Program-made: the position numbers and the translations under genes
Shown here: positions 32,783-41,677 of the stretch, piece by piece
Numbering within the stretch: position 1 is the first letter of the stretch
Layout of the letters: every line of letters begins with the position of its first letter
Assembly: GCF_023100905.1 (NCBI RefSeq)
Contig: NZ_CP064686.1
Location: 310,001 to 374,000, forward strand
DNA from: Bradyrhizobium sp. 4
GTDB lineage: Bacteria > Pseudomonadota > Alphaproteobacteria > Rhizobiales > Xanthobacteraceae
Direction of reading: 5' to 3'
DNA: 64,000 nucleotides
Notes under the pieces: model-generated
Told to the model about the DNA's origin: nothing
The model's database searches: none
Seen by the model: only the letters and a program-made list of their open reading frames with translations

Positions 32783-33679
32783 TTATGGGGGCATTTTCCG
32801 GGCCGAAACCGCCCGCGGGATGCCCGCCAGATCGGCCTTGGGCGGCCTGTCCACGACCAACGCGGCAGCCGTCAGCAAGGTTTCAATATTTCGGGCCTGG
32901 CCCTGTCCGGCCTCGACGATCAGTGCTCCGCCGGGGGCGAGACGTTCAGCCGCCTGCGGGATCAGGGCGCGATAGGCGTCGTAACCGTCATTGCCGCCGT
33001 CGAGCGCCAGATGCGGATCATGCTCGCGCACCTCGATGCTCAGTTTCGGAATTTCTGCCGACGGGATGTAGGGCGGGTTCGACACGACGAGGTCGAACGG
33101 GCCGCGGAGCGCCGCTGCGTAGGAGCAGGCGACGAAGCTGGCGCGGTCGGCGAGGCCCAGAGCCGCGGCGTTGTCTCTGGCGGTGTTGAGCGCGGTCAGA
33201 CTGAGATCGGTGCCGACGCCGAAAGCGCCGGGAATTTCGTGCAGCAGCGCGAGCAGGATGGCGCCGGATCCGGTGCCGATATCGGCGATGCGCGGGCGCT
33301 GTTCCGATATCGTGAGCCCACGAAAGATCTCGAGCGCGAGTTCGACCACCGTCTCGGTATCGGGACGCGGCACCAGGGTCGCCTCGGATAGCTGGAATGG
33401 CAGGCCCCAGAATTCCCGAGCGCCGAGAATGCGGGCGACCGGCTCATGCGCGAGCCGGCGCCGCGCGTATGCTTCCAGCCGCGCAGCCTCTTCGGGTGCG
33501 AGTTGCCGGGCCGCCTGCGTGACCATGCCGGTCAGATCAAGCCTCAGCGCAGCCCCTACGAGCAGGCGCGCATCGAGAGCGGGCTGCTCGATGCCGGCCG
33601 ATTGCAGCCGTGCCGCAAGCGCGCGCCGCGCACTCTCGATGCTGTGTCCGGGATCGAAATCTGTCGCCAATGGAGCCAT
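32783..33679 (-). CDS. prmC: Release-factor glutamine methyltransferase PrmC (HemK)
   Basis: This 298-residue enzyme methylates the Gln of the GGQ motif in release factors. The N-terminal helical domain (ARRALAARLQSAGIEQPALDAR) is followed by FWGLPFQLSEATLVPRPDTE, SAM motif I (IADIGTGSGAILLALL) and the catalytic VVSNPPYIPS, where NPPY contacts the Gln. The start at 33679 is chosen by family length; a much longer upstream frame to 34162 reads antisense through the HIT gene and is not real. Its substrate gene prfA lies 7 kb away, unlike the usual tight pairing. Confidence 0.93.
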   Translation of the reverse strand: MAPLATDFDPGHSIESARRALAARLQSAGIEQPALDARLLVGAALRLDLTGMVTQAARQLAPEEAARLEAYARRRLAHEPVARILGAREFWGLPFQLSEATLVPRPDTETVVELALEIFRGLTISEQRPRIADIGTGSGAILLALLHEIPGAFGVGTDLSLTALNTARDNAAALGLADRASFVACSYAAALRGPFDLVVSNPPYIPSAEIPKLSIEVREHDPHLALDGGNDGYDAYRALIPQAAERLAPGGALIVEAGQGQARNIETLLTAAALVVDRPPKADLAGIPRAVSARKMPP

Positions 33680-33769
33680 CCTGCCTGGCATCGTGGATAG
33701 GCCGGCTGGCTTGCTTGCGTCAACGGAAAGGAGCGCGTCAGATCGCGCCTCGCACCGACGGAGGGATCC

Positions 33770-34189
33770 ATGACGCGCTACGACGATCAGAACGTCTTCG
33801 CAAAAATCCTGCGCGGCGAGATCCCCTGCTTCGAGGTTTTCAGGGACGACCGTAGCCTCGCCTTCCTCGATATCATGCCGCGCTCGCCCGGGCACACGCT
33901 GGTCGTTCCCCGGGCGCCGGCACGCGGCATCCTCGACATCGCGGATGACGACCTCGCCGCGGTCGCCCGAACCGCCAAGCGGATCGCGATTGCCGCGATG
34001 AAGGCGTTCGACGCCGAGGGCATCATCCTTCAGCAGTTCAGCGAGCCGGCCAGCGGCCAGGTGGTCTTTCACCTGCACATGCACGTCATGCCGGTCAGGG
34101 CCGGGACCGAGCTGCTGCCGGCGCAGACGCGCAAGGAGGACATGACGGTGCTCGCCGCTCACGCCAGGCGAATGATCGCCGCTCTCTAG
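33770..34189 (+). CDS. HIT-family nucleotide hydrolase/transferase
   Basis: This 139-residue histidine-triad protein has NVFAKILRGEIPCFEVFRDD at the start, SPGHTLVVPR in the middle and VFHLHMHVMPV, the His-x-His-x-His active site, near residue 105. HIT (HINT-like) enzymes hydrolyse adenosine phosphoramidates or dinucleoside polyphosphates. It is divergent from prmC and convergent with the livF-like gene, whose stop it overlaps by four bases. Confidence 0.9.
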   Translation: MTRYDDQNVFAKILRGEIPCFEVFRDDRSLAFLDIMPRSPGHTLVVPRAPARGILDIADDDLAAVARTAKRIAIAAMKAFDAEGIILQQFSEPASGQVVFHLHMHVMPVRAGTELLPAQTRKEDMTVLAAHARRMIAAL

Positions 34190-34884
34190 ACGCCGAGATA
34201 GCGCTGGAGCAGCTCCGGCTGGGCCTTGAGCTCCCGCGCCGGCCCCTCGTGCACGATGTGTCCGTTGTTGATGATGTAGATCCGGCTCGCCAGCGCCAGC
34301 GTCGCCGCCAAATTCTGCTCGACCAGCACGATGGTCTGGCCGGCGGCGGCGAGCTCGCGGCAGGCCTTGACGAGATCGTGGACGATGACGGGCGCGAGCC
34401 CCTCGAACGGCTCGTCCAGCAGCACGATCTTGGGGTCGCGCACCAACGCCCGTGCGATCGCGAGCATCTGCTGCTCGCCGCCGGAGAGCTCGGTGCCGCG
34501 GTTGTTGCGCCGCTCCTTCAGCCGCGGAAACATTTCGTAGATCCGATCGAGCGGCCAGCGTTTCGGCGCAGTGATGCCGGCGAGGACGATGTTTTCCTCC
34601 ACCGACAGGCTGCCGAAGATGCGGCGTTCCTCGTGCACGAGCTGCATGCCGGCCTGGGCGATTCTGTGGCTCTTTCGTCCGGCGATATCAATGCCGTCGA
34701 ACTTCACGCTGCCGCTACGCGGCGTCACGACGCCCATCAGGCTCTTCAGCGTGGTGCTCTTGCCGGCGCCGTTGCGACCGAGCAGCGCCACCACTTCGTG
34801 ACGCGCGACGTGCATGGCGACGTCGAACAGGATGTGGGAGTCACCGTAATAGCTGTTCAGGCCGTTGACCTCGATCAGGCTCAT
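34186..34884 (-). CDS. Branched-chain amino-acid-type ABC transporter ATPase (LivF)
   Basis: This 232-residue ATPase has Walker A LLGRNGAGKSTT (residues about 34-45), Q-loop near VHEERRIFGSLSVEENI, signature ELSGGEQQMLAIARAL, Walker B IVLLDEPFEGL and switch VEQN. The HEERRIF stretch is typical of LivF. It overlaps the upstream permease-ATPase fusion by four bases and is the last gene of the transporter operon. Confidence 0.93.
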   Translation of the reverse strand: MSLIEVNGLNSYYGDSHILFDVAMHVARHEVVALLGRNGAGKSTTLKSLMGVVTPRSGSVKFDGIDIAGRKSHRIAQAGMQLVHEERRIFGSLSVEENIVLAGITAPKRWPLDRIYEMFPRLKERRNNRGTELSGGEQQMLAIARALVRDPKIVLLDEPFEGLAPVIVHDLVKACRELAAAGQTIVLVEQNLAATLALASRIYIINNGHIVHEGPARELKAQPELLQRYLGV

Positions 34885-36728
34885 GCGGCGATCTCCCCGT
34901 GAACTCCGCCGAGATAGGCTTCCTGCACGGCGGCGTTGGCCTTGATTTCCTCCGGCGTGCCGTCGAGCAGAACCTTGCCTTCCTGGAGCACCGTTACGCG
35001 TTCGACCAGCTCGAACAGCGAATCCATGTCGTGGTCGATGATGATCATGGTGCGCCCTCGCGCGATCGATTTGAGCAGCTTGACGGTCTCGACGCGCTCG
35101 CGTGGGCTCATGCCCGCAAGCGGTTCGTCGAGCAGCAGCAGGCGCGGCGAGGTGGCGAGCGCGAGGCCGATCTCGAGCCTGCGCTTCTCGCCATAGGCGA
35201 GCTCGGATACCGGCGTATCGGCCCGGCGGCTCAAATTGACGAGGGCAAGCGTGTGCTCCACCTGCTCGGTCAGGCCCTTGACGCTGGAGAGCTTGCGGAA
35301 CAGGTCGAGCCGGAATTTTCCACGTAGCTCGGCCAGCGCGGCGATCGTCAGGTTCTGCCGCACCGTCAACCCGGTGAAGAGCTGGTTGACCTGATAGCTC
35401 TTGGTGAGGCCGAGCTGGCAGACCTCGGTCACCTTCAATCCCGTGATGTCTCGCCCCTCGAATACGATCTGGCCGGAGCTCGGCGCGATCTCGCAGGTCA
35501 GCATCTTGAAGAAGGTCGATTTGCCGGCGCCGTTGGGGCCGATGATCCCGCGCAGCTCGCCCTGATTGACGCTGAAATCGATGTCGCTGTTGGCGACGAG
35601 ACCGCCATAGCGTTTGGTCAGGCCGGTGGCTTTCAGGATCGGCCCGGAATAGGCGGGATGCGCGACCTCCTTGGCCTGCATCGGCGCCGGTGGGGGTTGC
35701 AGTGTGGCCTCGGCGTCAGCGGCCTCCTGCTCCATCTCCGCATCCGTTCGCTTTCGCTTGCCCGAGACGAGGCGGTAGAGATCGGCAAGACCGCCGATGA
35801 TGCCGCCGCGCAGGAAGCAGACCAGCAGCACGAAGACGACACCCAGCACCAGCTTCCAGGCTGCGCCGAGGCCCAGCGCGGACTGGAGGAAGTCCTGAAG
35901 GAAGAGCCAAACGGTTGCGCCGACCAGCGGTCCGAACAGCGTGCCCCTGCCGCCGATGGCCGTCTGCATCACGAGCTGGCCCGAGGTGTCGAAGGTGAAG
36001 GCGTCGGGCGGCATGAAGGCCTGGAGCACGCCGAGCAGTCCCCCGGCGAAGCCCGCGTAAGCGGCTGCGATCACGAAGGCGGTCAGCTTGTAGCCATGGA
36101 TGTTGTGTCCGACGGCCGTGGCGCGCAGCGGATTGTCGCGGATCGCACTCAGAATCGCGCCGACCGGCGAGCGCACGATCCTGAGGGCGATGACGACGCC
36201 GACGAAGTAGCACAGCGCGATGAACTGATAGAGCGACCAGCCATTGGTGAAGTGGATGGAGGTGAAGCCGAGATCGAAGCTCGGCGTCGGTACCCCCGGC
36301 AGGCCGTTCTCGCCGCCGGTGAAATCGGAAAGTGGATTGAACTCGACGAAGAAGAACACCTCCGCGATCGCCACGGTGATCATCGCGAAATAGATGCCGG
36401 TGCGGCGCAATGCGATCAGGCCGATCAGGTAGCCGGTCGCGGCCGCCGCGATCATGCCGATGATCAGCGCGCCCAGCACGTTGCCGAAGCCCGCGCGGGT
36501 CAGCAGGTAGGCGGCGACGAAGCCGCCGGTGCCGTAGAAGGCGGATTGGCCGAACGAGAGCAGGCCGGTGAAGCCGAACAGGATGTCGAAGCCGAGGCCG
36601 AACAGGCCCCAGACCAGGATCCTGTTCACGGTGTTCGGCGCGAAGCCGAGATGAGGCAGCACGAAGGGGGCTGCGATCAAGCCGATCGCGGTCAGGGCTT
36701 CGATCAGGAAGGGGCGTTGCTTGAGCAT
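34881..36728 (-). CDS. LivM-LivG fusion: ABC transporter permease plus ATPase
   Basis: This single 615-residue polypeptide has an N-terminal LivM permease (residues 1 to about 325; multiple membrane helices, FGLGFDILFGFTGLLSFGQS, IRDNPLRATAVGHN) and a C-terminal LivG ATPase (about 365-615; Walker A IIGPNGAGKST, signature ELAYGEKRRLEIGLAL, Walker B LLLLDEPLAGMSP). They are joined by an acidic, Pro-rich linker (EQEAADAEATLQPPPAP). These subunits are usually separate genes; the fusion fixes their 1:1 ratio. It lies between livF-like and livH-like genes on the same strand. Confidence 0.92.
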   Translation of the reverse strand: MLKQRPFLIEALTAIGLIAAPFVLPHLGFAPNTVNRILVWGLFGLGFDILFGFTGLLSFGQSAFYGTGGFVAAYLLTRAGFGNVLGALIIGMIAAAATGYLIGLIALRRTGIYFAMITVAIAEVFFFVEFNPLSDFTGGENGLPGVPTPSFDLGFTSIHFTNGWSLYQFIALCYFVGVVIALRIVRSPVGAILSAIRDNPLRATAVGHNIHGYKLTAFVIAAAYAGFAGGLLGVLQAFMPPDAFTFDTSGQLVMQTAIGGRGTLFGPLVGATVWLFLQDFLQSALGLGAAWKLVLGVVFVLLVCFLRGGIIGGLADLYRLVSGKRKRTDAEMEQEAADAEATLQPPPAPMQAKEVAHPAYSGPILKATGLTKRYGGLVANSDIDFSVNQGELRGIIGPNGAGKSTFFKMLTCEIAPSSGQIVFEGRDITGLKVTEVCQLGLTKSYQVNQLFTGLTVRQNLTIAALAELRGKFRLDLFRKLSSVKGLTEQVEHTLALVNLSRRADTPVSELAYGEKRRLEIGLALATSPRLLLLDEPLAGMSPRERVETVKLLKSIARGRTMIIIDHDMDSLFELVERVTVLQEGKVLLDGTPEEIKANAAVQEAYLGGVHGEIAA

Positions 36729-36739
36729 CAGGAGATCGC

Positions 36740-37615
36740 TTACTCGCGGCCCTGGACGCCGAGCAGGCCATGCGGTCGTACCACGAGCACGAGCGTCATC
36801 GCCGCAAACAGCATCACATAGGCGTAGCCGGGGTTGAACATGGAGGTGACGCTGATGATCTCGCCGGCGATCAGGCCGCCGAGAATTGCGCCGGGGAACG
36901 AGCCGACGCCGCCGATCACCACCACCACGAAGGTCTGGACCAGGATGTCGTCACCGATGCCCGGTGTCAGCGACACCACCGGCGCGTTGACGATGCCGGC
37001 AAAGCCGGCGGCCATTGCGCCGATGCCGAACACCACCATGAAGACGCGATAGACATTGATGCCGAGCGAATCGACCATCACCGAATCCTCGATGCCGGCG
37101 CGCACAATCATGCCCAGCCGGGTCCGGTAGAGGACGACGAACAGTGCGCCGAGGGCGACCGCGACGATGCCGACGACGGCGAGGCGGTAGGTCGGATAGA
37201 ACATGAAGCCGAGATTGGTGATGCCCCGGAACAGGGCCGGCGGCGGCACCAGCTGCGACTGGCTCGAGAAGATCAGGCGCACGAGCTCGACGAAACAGAT
37301 GCCTAGCCCGAAGGTCACGAGCAGCTGATCCTCGTGCGGGCGGTGATAGAAATGGCGGATGATGACGCGTTCCATGAGAACGCCGAGCAGCATCACGAAC
37401 AGCGAGCCCGCGATCACGGCGAGGATGAACGACTCCGTGTACTGGTAGGCGACGAAGCCGGCATAGCCGCCGATCATGAACATCGCGCCGTGCGCGAGGT
37501 TGAGCACGCCGAGCGTGCCGTAGATGATGGTCAGGCCGGAGCTGATCAGCGCGAGCAGGGCGCCGAGCGCGAGCCCGTTGAAAAGCTGCGAAACGAGGTT
37601 GGGCCAACTTATCAT
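36740..37615 (-). CDS. Branched-chain amino-acid-type ABC permease (LivH)
   Basis: This 291-residue integral membrane permease shows LivH landmarks: LISSGLTIIYGTLGVLNLAH, AHGAMFMIGGYAGF, GMIVRAGIEDSVMVDSLGIN (the cytoplasmic EAA-like loop) and GGVGSFPGAILGGLIAGE. The start at 37615 (MISWPNLV) fits the family; an extension to 37699 would read through the terminator upstream. It is downstream of the binding-protein gene and 11 bases before the fusion gene. Confidence 0.9.
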   Translation of the reverse strand: MISWPNLVSQLFNGLALGALLALISSGLTIIYGTLGVLNLAHGAMFMIGGYAGFVAYQYTESFILAVIAGSLFVMLLGVLMERVIIRHFYHRPHEDQLLVTFGLGICFVELVRLIFSSQSQLVPPPALFRGITNLGFMFYPTYRLAVVGIVAVALGALFVVLYRTRLGMIVRAGIEDSVMVDSLGINVYRVFMVVFGIGAMAAGFAGIVNAPVVSLTPGIGDDILVQTFVVVVIGGVGSFPGAILGGLIAGEIISVTSMFNPGYAYVMLFAAMTLVLVVRPHGLLGVQGRE

Positions 37616-37651
37616 GCGACAATCGCTGTTGTGGCGCGCGATGGTGCGCGT

Positions 37652-37699
37652 CCAAAAAAGGGTGACGCCGCAGGACCGGAGTGCAGTCCGCGGCGTCAC
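37652..37699 (-). terminator. Strong terminator/attenuator between binding protein and LivH genes
   Basis: On the minus strand GTGACGCCGC pairs perfectly with GCGGCGTCAC (37690-37699 and 37662-37671), with an inner GGAC/GTCC pair, and is followed by CCTTTTTTGG (37652-37661). This is a full intrinsic terminator lying 17 bases after the binding-protein stop. Partial read-through would give more binding protein than membrane subunits. Confidence 0.8.
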
Positions 37700-37715
37700 A
37701 GGGGTTAGCGAGGTC

Positions 37716-39050
37716 TCAGCTGTAGTCGCCGAGATGGCAGCCGAAGGCGTCCGGCTTCTGCATCAGGCTTTCCCCCGGGACGATCTCGACGACGTCGTAC
37801 CAGTCTTCCTTGTTCTTCATGTCCTTTTGCTGCTTGCCCTTGACGATGATCACCGGCCGGACGCACTGATGGTCCTCGGGACGGTAATGCACTTCGCCCA
37901 CCAGGGAGGGGATCGTCTCGCCCTTCTCGTAGGCCTTGATCACGTCGGGCGGGCTGAAGCTGCCGGCCTGCTCGCACATGTGCGCCCAATGCGCGAAGCT
38001 GACATAGGCGTTCTCCGCGCCCCATTCGGGCTTGTAGCCGTACTTCTTCTCGAATGCTTCGTTGAACATCTTGGCGAGCGGGAATTTGTCTTCGATGGTC
38101 CACCAATAATCGGTGGCGGCGTAGACGCCCTGCATCAGGCCGCCGGTCTCGCGCGCGATGAAAGGCACCTGGTAGGGGACGACCAGCTTCATCTTGTCGA
38201 GCACGCCGAACTGCTTGGCCTGTTGTGTCGACAGCACGGCGTCGTGTCCCCAATTGACGTTGATGAGCACGTCGGCGCCTGAATTCGCGACGTTCAGCAG
38301 ATAGGAGGAGTAGTCGGGTGCGCCGAGGGGCGCCACCTGGTTGGTGGTCGTCGTCCAGCCCGCTGTTGCGAGGAAATCCTGCATGGATTTGGTGACGGTG
38401 TGGCCGTAGGTGTAATCAGGCGTGAGATACGCGGCCTTCTTGCCCTTGCCGAACTCACGTACCATCACCGGGCCGATCGCTGCAGCCGCAGTCTGGCCGT
38501 AGAAGTTCTGGCGAAAGCCGTAGCGGACGCAATCCTTGCCGGTGGTATCGTTCGAGCCGGAAATGCCACACACGAAAATGACGTGTTCGCGCTGGGCGAG
38601 TTTGTTCAGCGCCACTGCAACGGCGCTCGACGTGCCGCCGGTGATCATGATCGCCTTGTTCTCGCTGATGAAGCGCTGCTGCGCCTGCACCGCCTCGTTT
38701 GGCTTGGCCGCGGAATCGGCGACGCCGAACTTCAGCTCCTTACCGAGCACGCCCTTGCTGGTCTTCGGCGATATCTTCTTGATCAGGTCGTGCCCGCTGT
38801 TGATGTGCTCGATCGCGAGCTGATAGCCCTTGAGCTCGTCTTCACCCTGTACGGCATAGGTGCCGGTGCGCGGCACGGAGATGCCGATGAAGGCGGTGGA
38901 GCCCGAGACCCCGGCGGGGTAGGAGCCGATCGCCAGCTTGTCCTCGGCAAACGCCGGCATCCCGGGCAGAACCGCGCCGCCGATGAGGCCCGCGGTGGTC
39001 TGAAGCAGGCCACGGCGCGAGAGGCCGCGGCGGATGAGATTGTCAGTCAT
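37716..39050 (-). CDS. ABC transporter substrate-binding protein, Tat-exported
   Basis: This 444-residue periplasmic protein (Peripla_BP_6 type) has a twin-arginine signal (RRGLSRRGLLQTTAGLI, cleavage after PAFA). The mature protein follows the Liv-type binding fold: ISVPRTGTYAVQGEDELKGY, LGKELKFGVADSAAKPNEA, VCGISGSNDTTGKDC. Ligand residues suggest an amino acid or amide but cannot be fixed. GAGGAAAC lies about 5-8 bases before the ATG at 39050. It is the first gene of the transporter operon. Confidence 0.9.
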   Translation of the reverse strand: MTDNLIRRGLSRRGLLQTTAGLIGGAVLPGMPAFAEDKLAIGSYPAGVSGSTAFIGISVPRTGTYAVQGEDELKGYQLAIEHINSGHDLIKKISPKTSKGVLGKELKFGVADSAAKPNEAVQAQQRFISENKAIMITGGTSSAVAVALNKLAQREHVIFVCGISGSNDTTGKDCVRYGFRQNFYGQTAAAAIGPVMVREFGKGKKAAYLTPDYTYGHTVTKSMQDFLATAGWTTTTNQVAPLGAPDYSSYLLNVANSGADVLINVNWGHDAVLSTQQAKQFGVLDKMKLVVPYQVPFIARETGGLMQGVYAATDYWWTIEDKFPLAKMFNEAFEKKYGYKPEWGAENAYVSFAHWAHMCEQAGSFSPPDVIKAYEKGETIPSLVGEVHYRPEDHQCVRPVIIVKGKQQKDMKNKEDWYDVVEIVPGESLMQKPDAFGCHLGDYS

Positions 39051-39239
39051 GATCGTTTCCTCCGAACATCGTTCTTGTTTGCAGGCAAAGCACGACCTGT
39101 CCGGCGGCAGCCGGCCTCGAGGGCCTGCCCGCGCCGGGCACGTCACATCCGCGTGTAGCTCTTGGACGCAAGCATTGCTTGTGAACGCCTTCTGTCAATT
39201 TCGCCTTTGGTCGAACGACGAAAATTATCTCGTGAAAAC

Positions 39240-39256
39240 ATATCGTATCACGATAT
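39240..39256. promoter_or_regulatory. 17-bp palindrome between divergent transporter and RpoA-CTD-like genes
   Basis: ATATCG-TATCA-CGATAT is a perfect 6-bp inverted repeat with a 5-base centre, in an AT-rich stretch between the binding-protein start (39050) and the gene at 39302. It has the shape of a dimeric repressor site; the MarR-type gene nearby is a candidate partner. Confidence 0.5.
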
Positions 39257-39301
39257 ATATTAGTCTTTGTGAGTACGAGGCTGGCGGGTTCGGCGAGAGA
39301 A

Positions 39302-39919
39302 ATGGCGCGGCAGACGACGGTGGCGGGTACCCGGAAGCGACGGTCTTGGCCGCAAGGTGCGGAGCGGCAGGAGGCGGGGTGGCCAGTGGAAGAGGCGAAC
39401 GGACAGCGAGCGACACCGCAGTCCGGCGATGCCTCGCGCATGTCCGATCCGCGCAACTGGCCGGCCGGCCGGCGCGGGCCCGCCGTCGGCCCCGTTCAGG
39501 CGAAGCGCGCACCCGGTCCGATGCAGAAGCTGAGCGTGCGCGCCCAGAACGTCCTCAAGGAGCTCGCGGTCGAGCTCACTGCCGAGCAGCCGCCGAAGGG
39601 GAATTGGTCGCCCTCGCGCGAATTGCTGCTTGCTCTGACGGCTGAACGCCTCGCCACCGCGCGCAATTGCGGCCCTCACACGATGAGAGAGATCATCGAC
39701 TGGGCGCAGGGCTGCGGCGTGACCATCAAGCCGGTGATCCCACCCGGCGGCTCGCTGTCGCAGATGTGGGCGGAGATGATTACCAATGCATCCGCCGGTA
39801 CCTTGACCAGCTCCGAGATTGCCGGCGCGCTGCAGCGCTCGATCCGGCGGAAAAGCGTCCGCATCCCGATCGCGTTACAGGTCATCCTGGTGAAGATCCT
39901 GCTGTCCAGCTTCGAATAG
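39302..39919 (+). CDS. Protein with RNA polymerase alpha-CTD-like domain
   Basis: This is a 205-residue protein. The first 85 residues are Arg/Gln/Gly-rich and probably disordered. Residues about 110-150 (LLLALTAERLATARNCG, then HTMREIIDWAQGCGVTI) resemble the C-terminal domain of the RNA polymerase alpha subunit, with a helix-hairpin-helix core that binds UP-element DNA. A helical tail follows (SSEIAGALQRSIRRK). It is divergent from the ABC transporter operon and could modulate it; function is unknown. The start is uncertain: ATG at 39302 or GTG at 39269. Confidence 0.65.
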   Translation: MARQTTVAGTRKRRSWPQGAERQEAGWPVEEANGQRATPQSGDASRMSDPRNWPAGRRGPAVGPVQAKRAPGPMQKLSVRAQNVLKELAVELTAEQPPKGNWSPSRELLLALTAERLATARNCGPHTMREIIDWAQGCGVTIKPVIPPGGSLSQMWAEMITNASAGTLTSSEIAGALQRSIRRKSVRIPIALQVILVKILLSSFE

Positions 39920-40031
39920 GTGGCGATATTTGTGCATCCGGGGCGCCGGTCGGTTGGTTCGGCCTGACCTTCCTTGCTAGTCTCGGTGAGGCCGCCTGTT
40001 GCACCGGCTGGCTCGACGTCGCAGGCAGGGA

Positions 40032-40502
40032 ATGGCCCCATCGAAGCGGAAGACGACACGCCCGGCGCGTGCTGTGCCCACAAAGAGTGGCGCGATGCGC
40101 GAGGCCGACTACGCGGCGCTTGCGCAGTTTCGCTATCAGCTCCGAACCTTCCTGGCCTTCAGCGAAGCCGCGGCTCAGAGCGCCGGGTTGACGCCGCAGC
40201 AGCACCAGGCGCTGCTGGCGATCAAGGGATTGGCTGCCCCTGACGGCGCCAGCGTCGGCGACATCGCGCGCTTCCTGCTGATCCGGCACCACACCGCGGT
40301 GGAGCTGGTGGATCGCATGGCGAAACTGAAGCTGACTGGCCGGGAAGCCGACCCCGATGATGCGCGGCGCGTCCTGGTCAAGCTGACAGCGAAGGGCGAG
40401 CGGAAGCTGCGATCCCTCTCGCGCATCCATCTGGACGAGCTCAGCGCCGCCGCGCCCGGTTTGGGCAAGATCCTGCGAGCGTTTCGAGCCAAGAGACGCT
40501 GA
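40032..40502 (+). CDS. MarR-family transcriptional regulator
   Basis: This 156-residue protein has a MarR winged helix: FRYQLRTFLAFSEAAAQ, LTPQQHQALLAIKGL, SVGDIARFLLIRHHTAVELVDRM (recognition helix), then DPDDARRVLVKLTAKGERKL (wing). It probably dimerises through its terminal helices. A basic N-terminal extension (SKRKTTRPARAVP) is present if the start is 40032; ATG at 40095 would remove it. Its neighbours are the RpoA-CTD-like gene and the ABC operon, possible targets. Confidence 0.85.
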   Translation: MAPSKRKTTRPARAVPTKSGAMREADYAALAQFRYQLRTFLAFSEAAAQSAGLTPQQHQALLAIKGLAAPDGASVGDIARFLLIRHHTAVELVDRMAKLKLTGREADPDDARRVLVKLTAKGERKLRSLSRIHLDELSAAAPGLGKILRAFRAKRR

Positions 40503-40535
40503 AGACACGCTGAAGAAAGCGCGAAGCCGCGAGCT

Positions 40536-41621
40536 TTACGCCGCCGCGCCCTGGGCGGCGAGCTGCGCGGCCTGGTGCTCGGTGGTCAGCGCGTCGGTCA
40601 GTTCGCCCAGCGCTTCGCCCGCGATCACCAGCGGCAGCTTGTAGAGCGTCAAATTGATGCGGTGATCGGTGACGCGTCCTTGCGGGAAATTATAGGTGCG
40701 GATGCGCTCGCTGCGGTCGCCGGAGCCGACCTTCTCCTTGCGTTCGGCGGAGCGCGCCGCGTCGAGGCGTTGCTGCTCGGCGTCGTAGATGCGCGAGCGC
40801 AGGATGTTCATGGCGGACGCGCGATTTTTGTGCTGCGAGCGGCTGTCCTGCATCATCACCACGATGCCGGTCGGGATGTGGGTGATGCGGATCGCCGATT
40901 CGGTCTTGTTGACATGCTGGCCGCCGGCGCCTCCGGCGCGCATCGTCTCGATACGCAAATCATCGTTCCGGATCTCGACATCGACCTCCTCGACCTCGGG
41001 CATCACGGCGACGGTGGCGGCGGATGTGTGGATGCGCCCCTGCGTCTCGGTGTCCGGCACGCGCTGCACGCGGTGCACGCCGGATTCGAACTTCAGCTTC
41101 GAGAACGCGCCGCGGCCCTGCACCTCCGCGATGATTTCCTTATAGCCGCCGACGCTGCCTTCGCTGGCCGAGATCACCTCGACCTTCCAGCCCTGTAGGG
41201 CCGCGAAGCGCTCGTACATCCGGAACAGGTCTCCGGCGAACAGCGAAGCCTCGTCGCCGCCGGTGCCGGCGCGGATTTCCAGCACCACGTTGCGGTCATC
41301 CATCGCGTCCTTCGGCAGCAGCGCGACGCGGATCTTCTGGACCAGCTCCTCGATCCTCGGCGTCAGCTCGCCGCGCTCGGCTTCCGCCATGGCGCGCATC
41401 TCGGCATCGGTCGCGGGGTCGGCGATCAGCGCCTCGGTGTCGGCGAGCTCCTTGACGGCCGATCGATAGGTCTTGACCGCTTCGATCAATGGCGTGAGCT
41501 CGGCGAGCTCACGTGTGATCTGCACATAGCGTTCGGAAGCGAGCTGACCGAGCGATTCGGCCTCCAGCGAGGCGTGATGCGCGAGCAGGACGTCCAGTTT
41601 GGCTTCGGGGAGTGACGACAT
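40536..41621 (-). CDS. prfA: Peptide chain release factor 1
   Basis: This 361-residue factor has the PxT-type stop-codon recognition region (LKFESGVHRVQRVPDTETQGR) and the catalytic GGQ loop (AGGAGGQHVNKTESAIR, residue about 230). It releases the nascent chain at UAA and UAG and is a substrate of PrmC. The start at 41621 (MSSLPEAK) matches the family; longer forms are not supported. It follows ptsP by 56 bases on the same strand. Confidence 0.97.
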   Translation of the reverse strand: MSSLPEAKLDVLLAHHASLEAESLGQLASERYVQITRELAELTPLIEAVKTYRSAVKELADTEALIADPATDAEMRAMAEAERGELTPRIEELVQKIRVALLPKDAMDDRNVVLEIRAGTGGDEASLFAGDLFRMYERFAALQGWKVEVISASEGSVGGYKEIIAEVQGRGAFSKLKFESGVHRVQRVPDTETQGRIHTSAATVAVMPEVEEVDVEIRNDDLRIETMRAGGAGGQHVNKTESAIRITHIPTGIVVMMQDSRSQHKNRASAMNILRSRIYDAEQQRLDAARSAERKEKVGSGDRSERIRTYNFPQGRVTDHRINLTLYKLPLVIAGEALGELTDALTTEHQAAQLAAQGAAA

Positions 41622-41677
41622 CGGTTCAGTCTCAAAATGCGGGAAAGGCGAGGCGGCGGGAAGCGGCGACAGGCCCG

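Noticed and set aside
33680..34162. 160-residue N-terminal extension of prmC
   Set aside because: It would run antisense through the HIT gene and past the divergent control region; family length fits the start at 33679.
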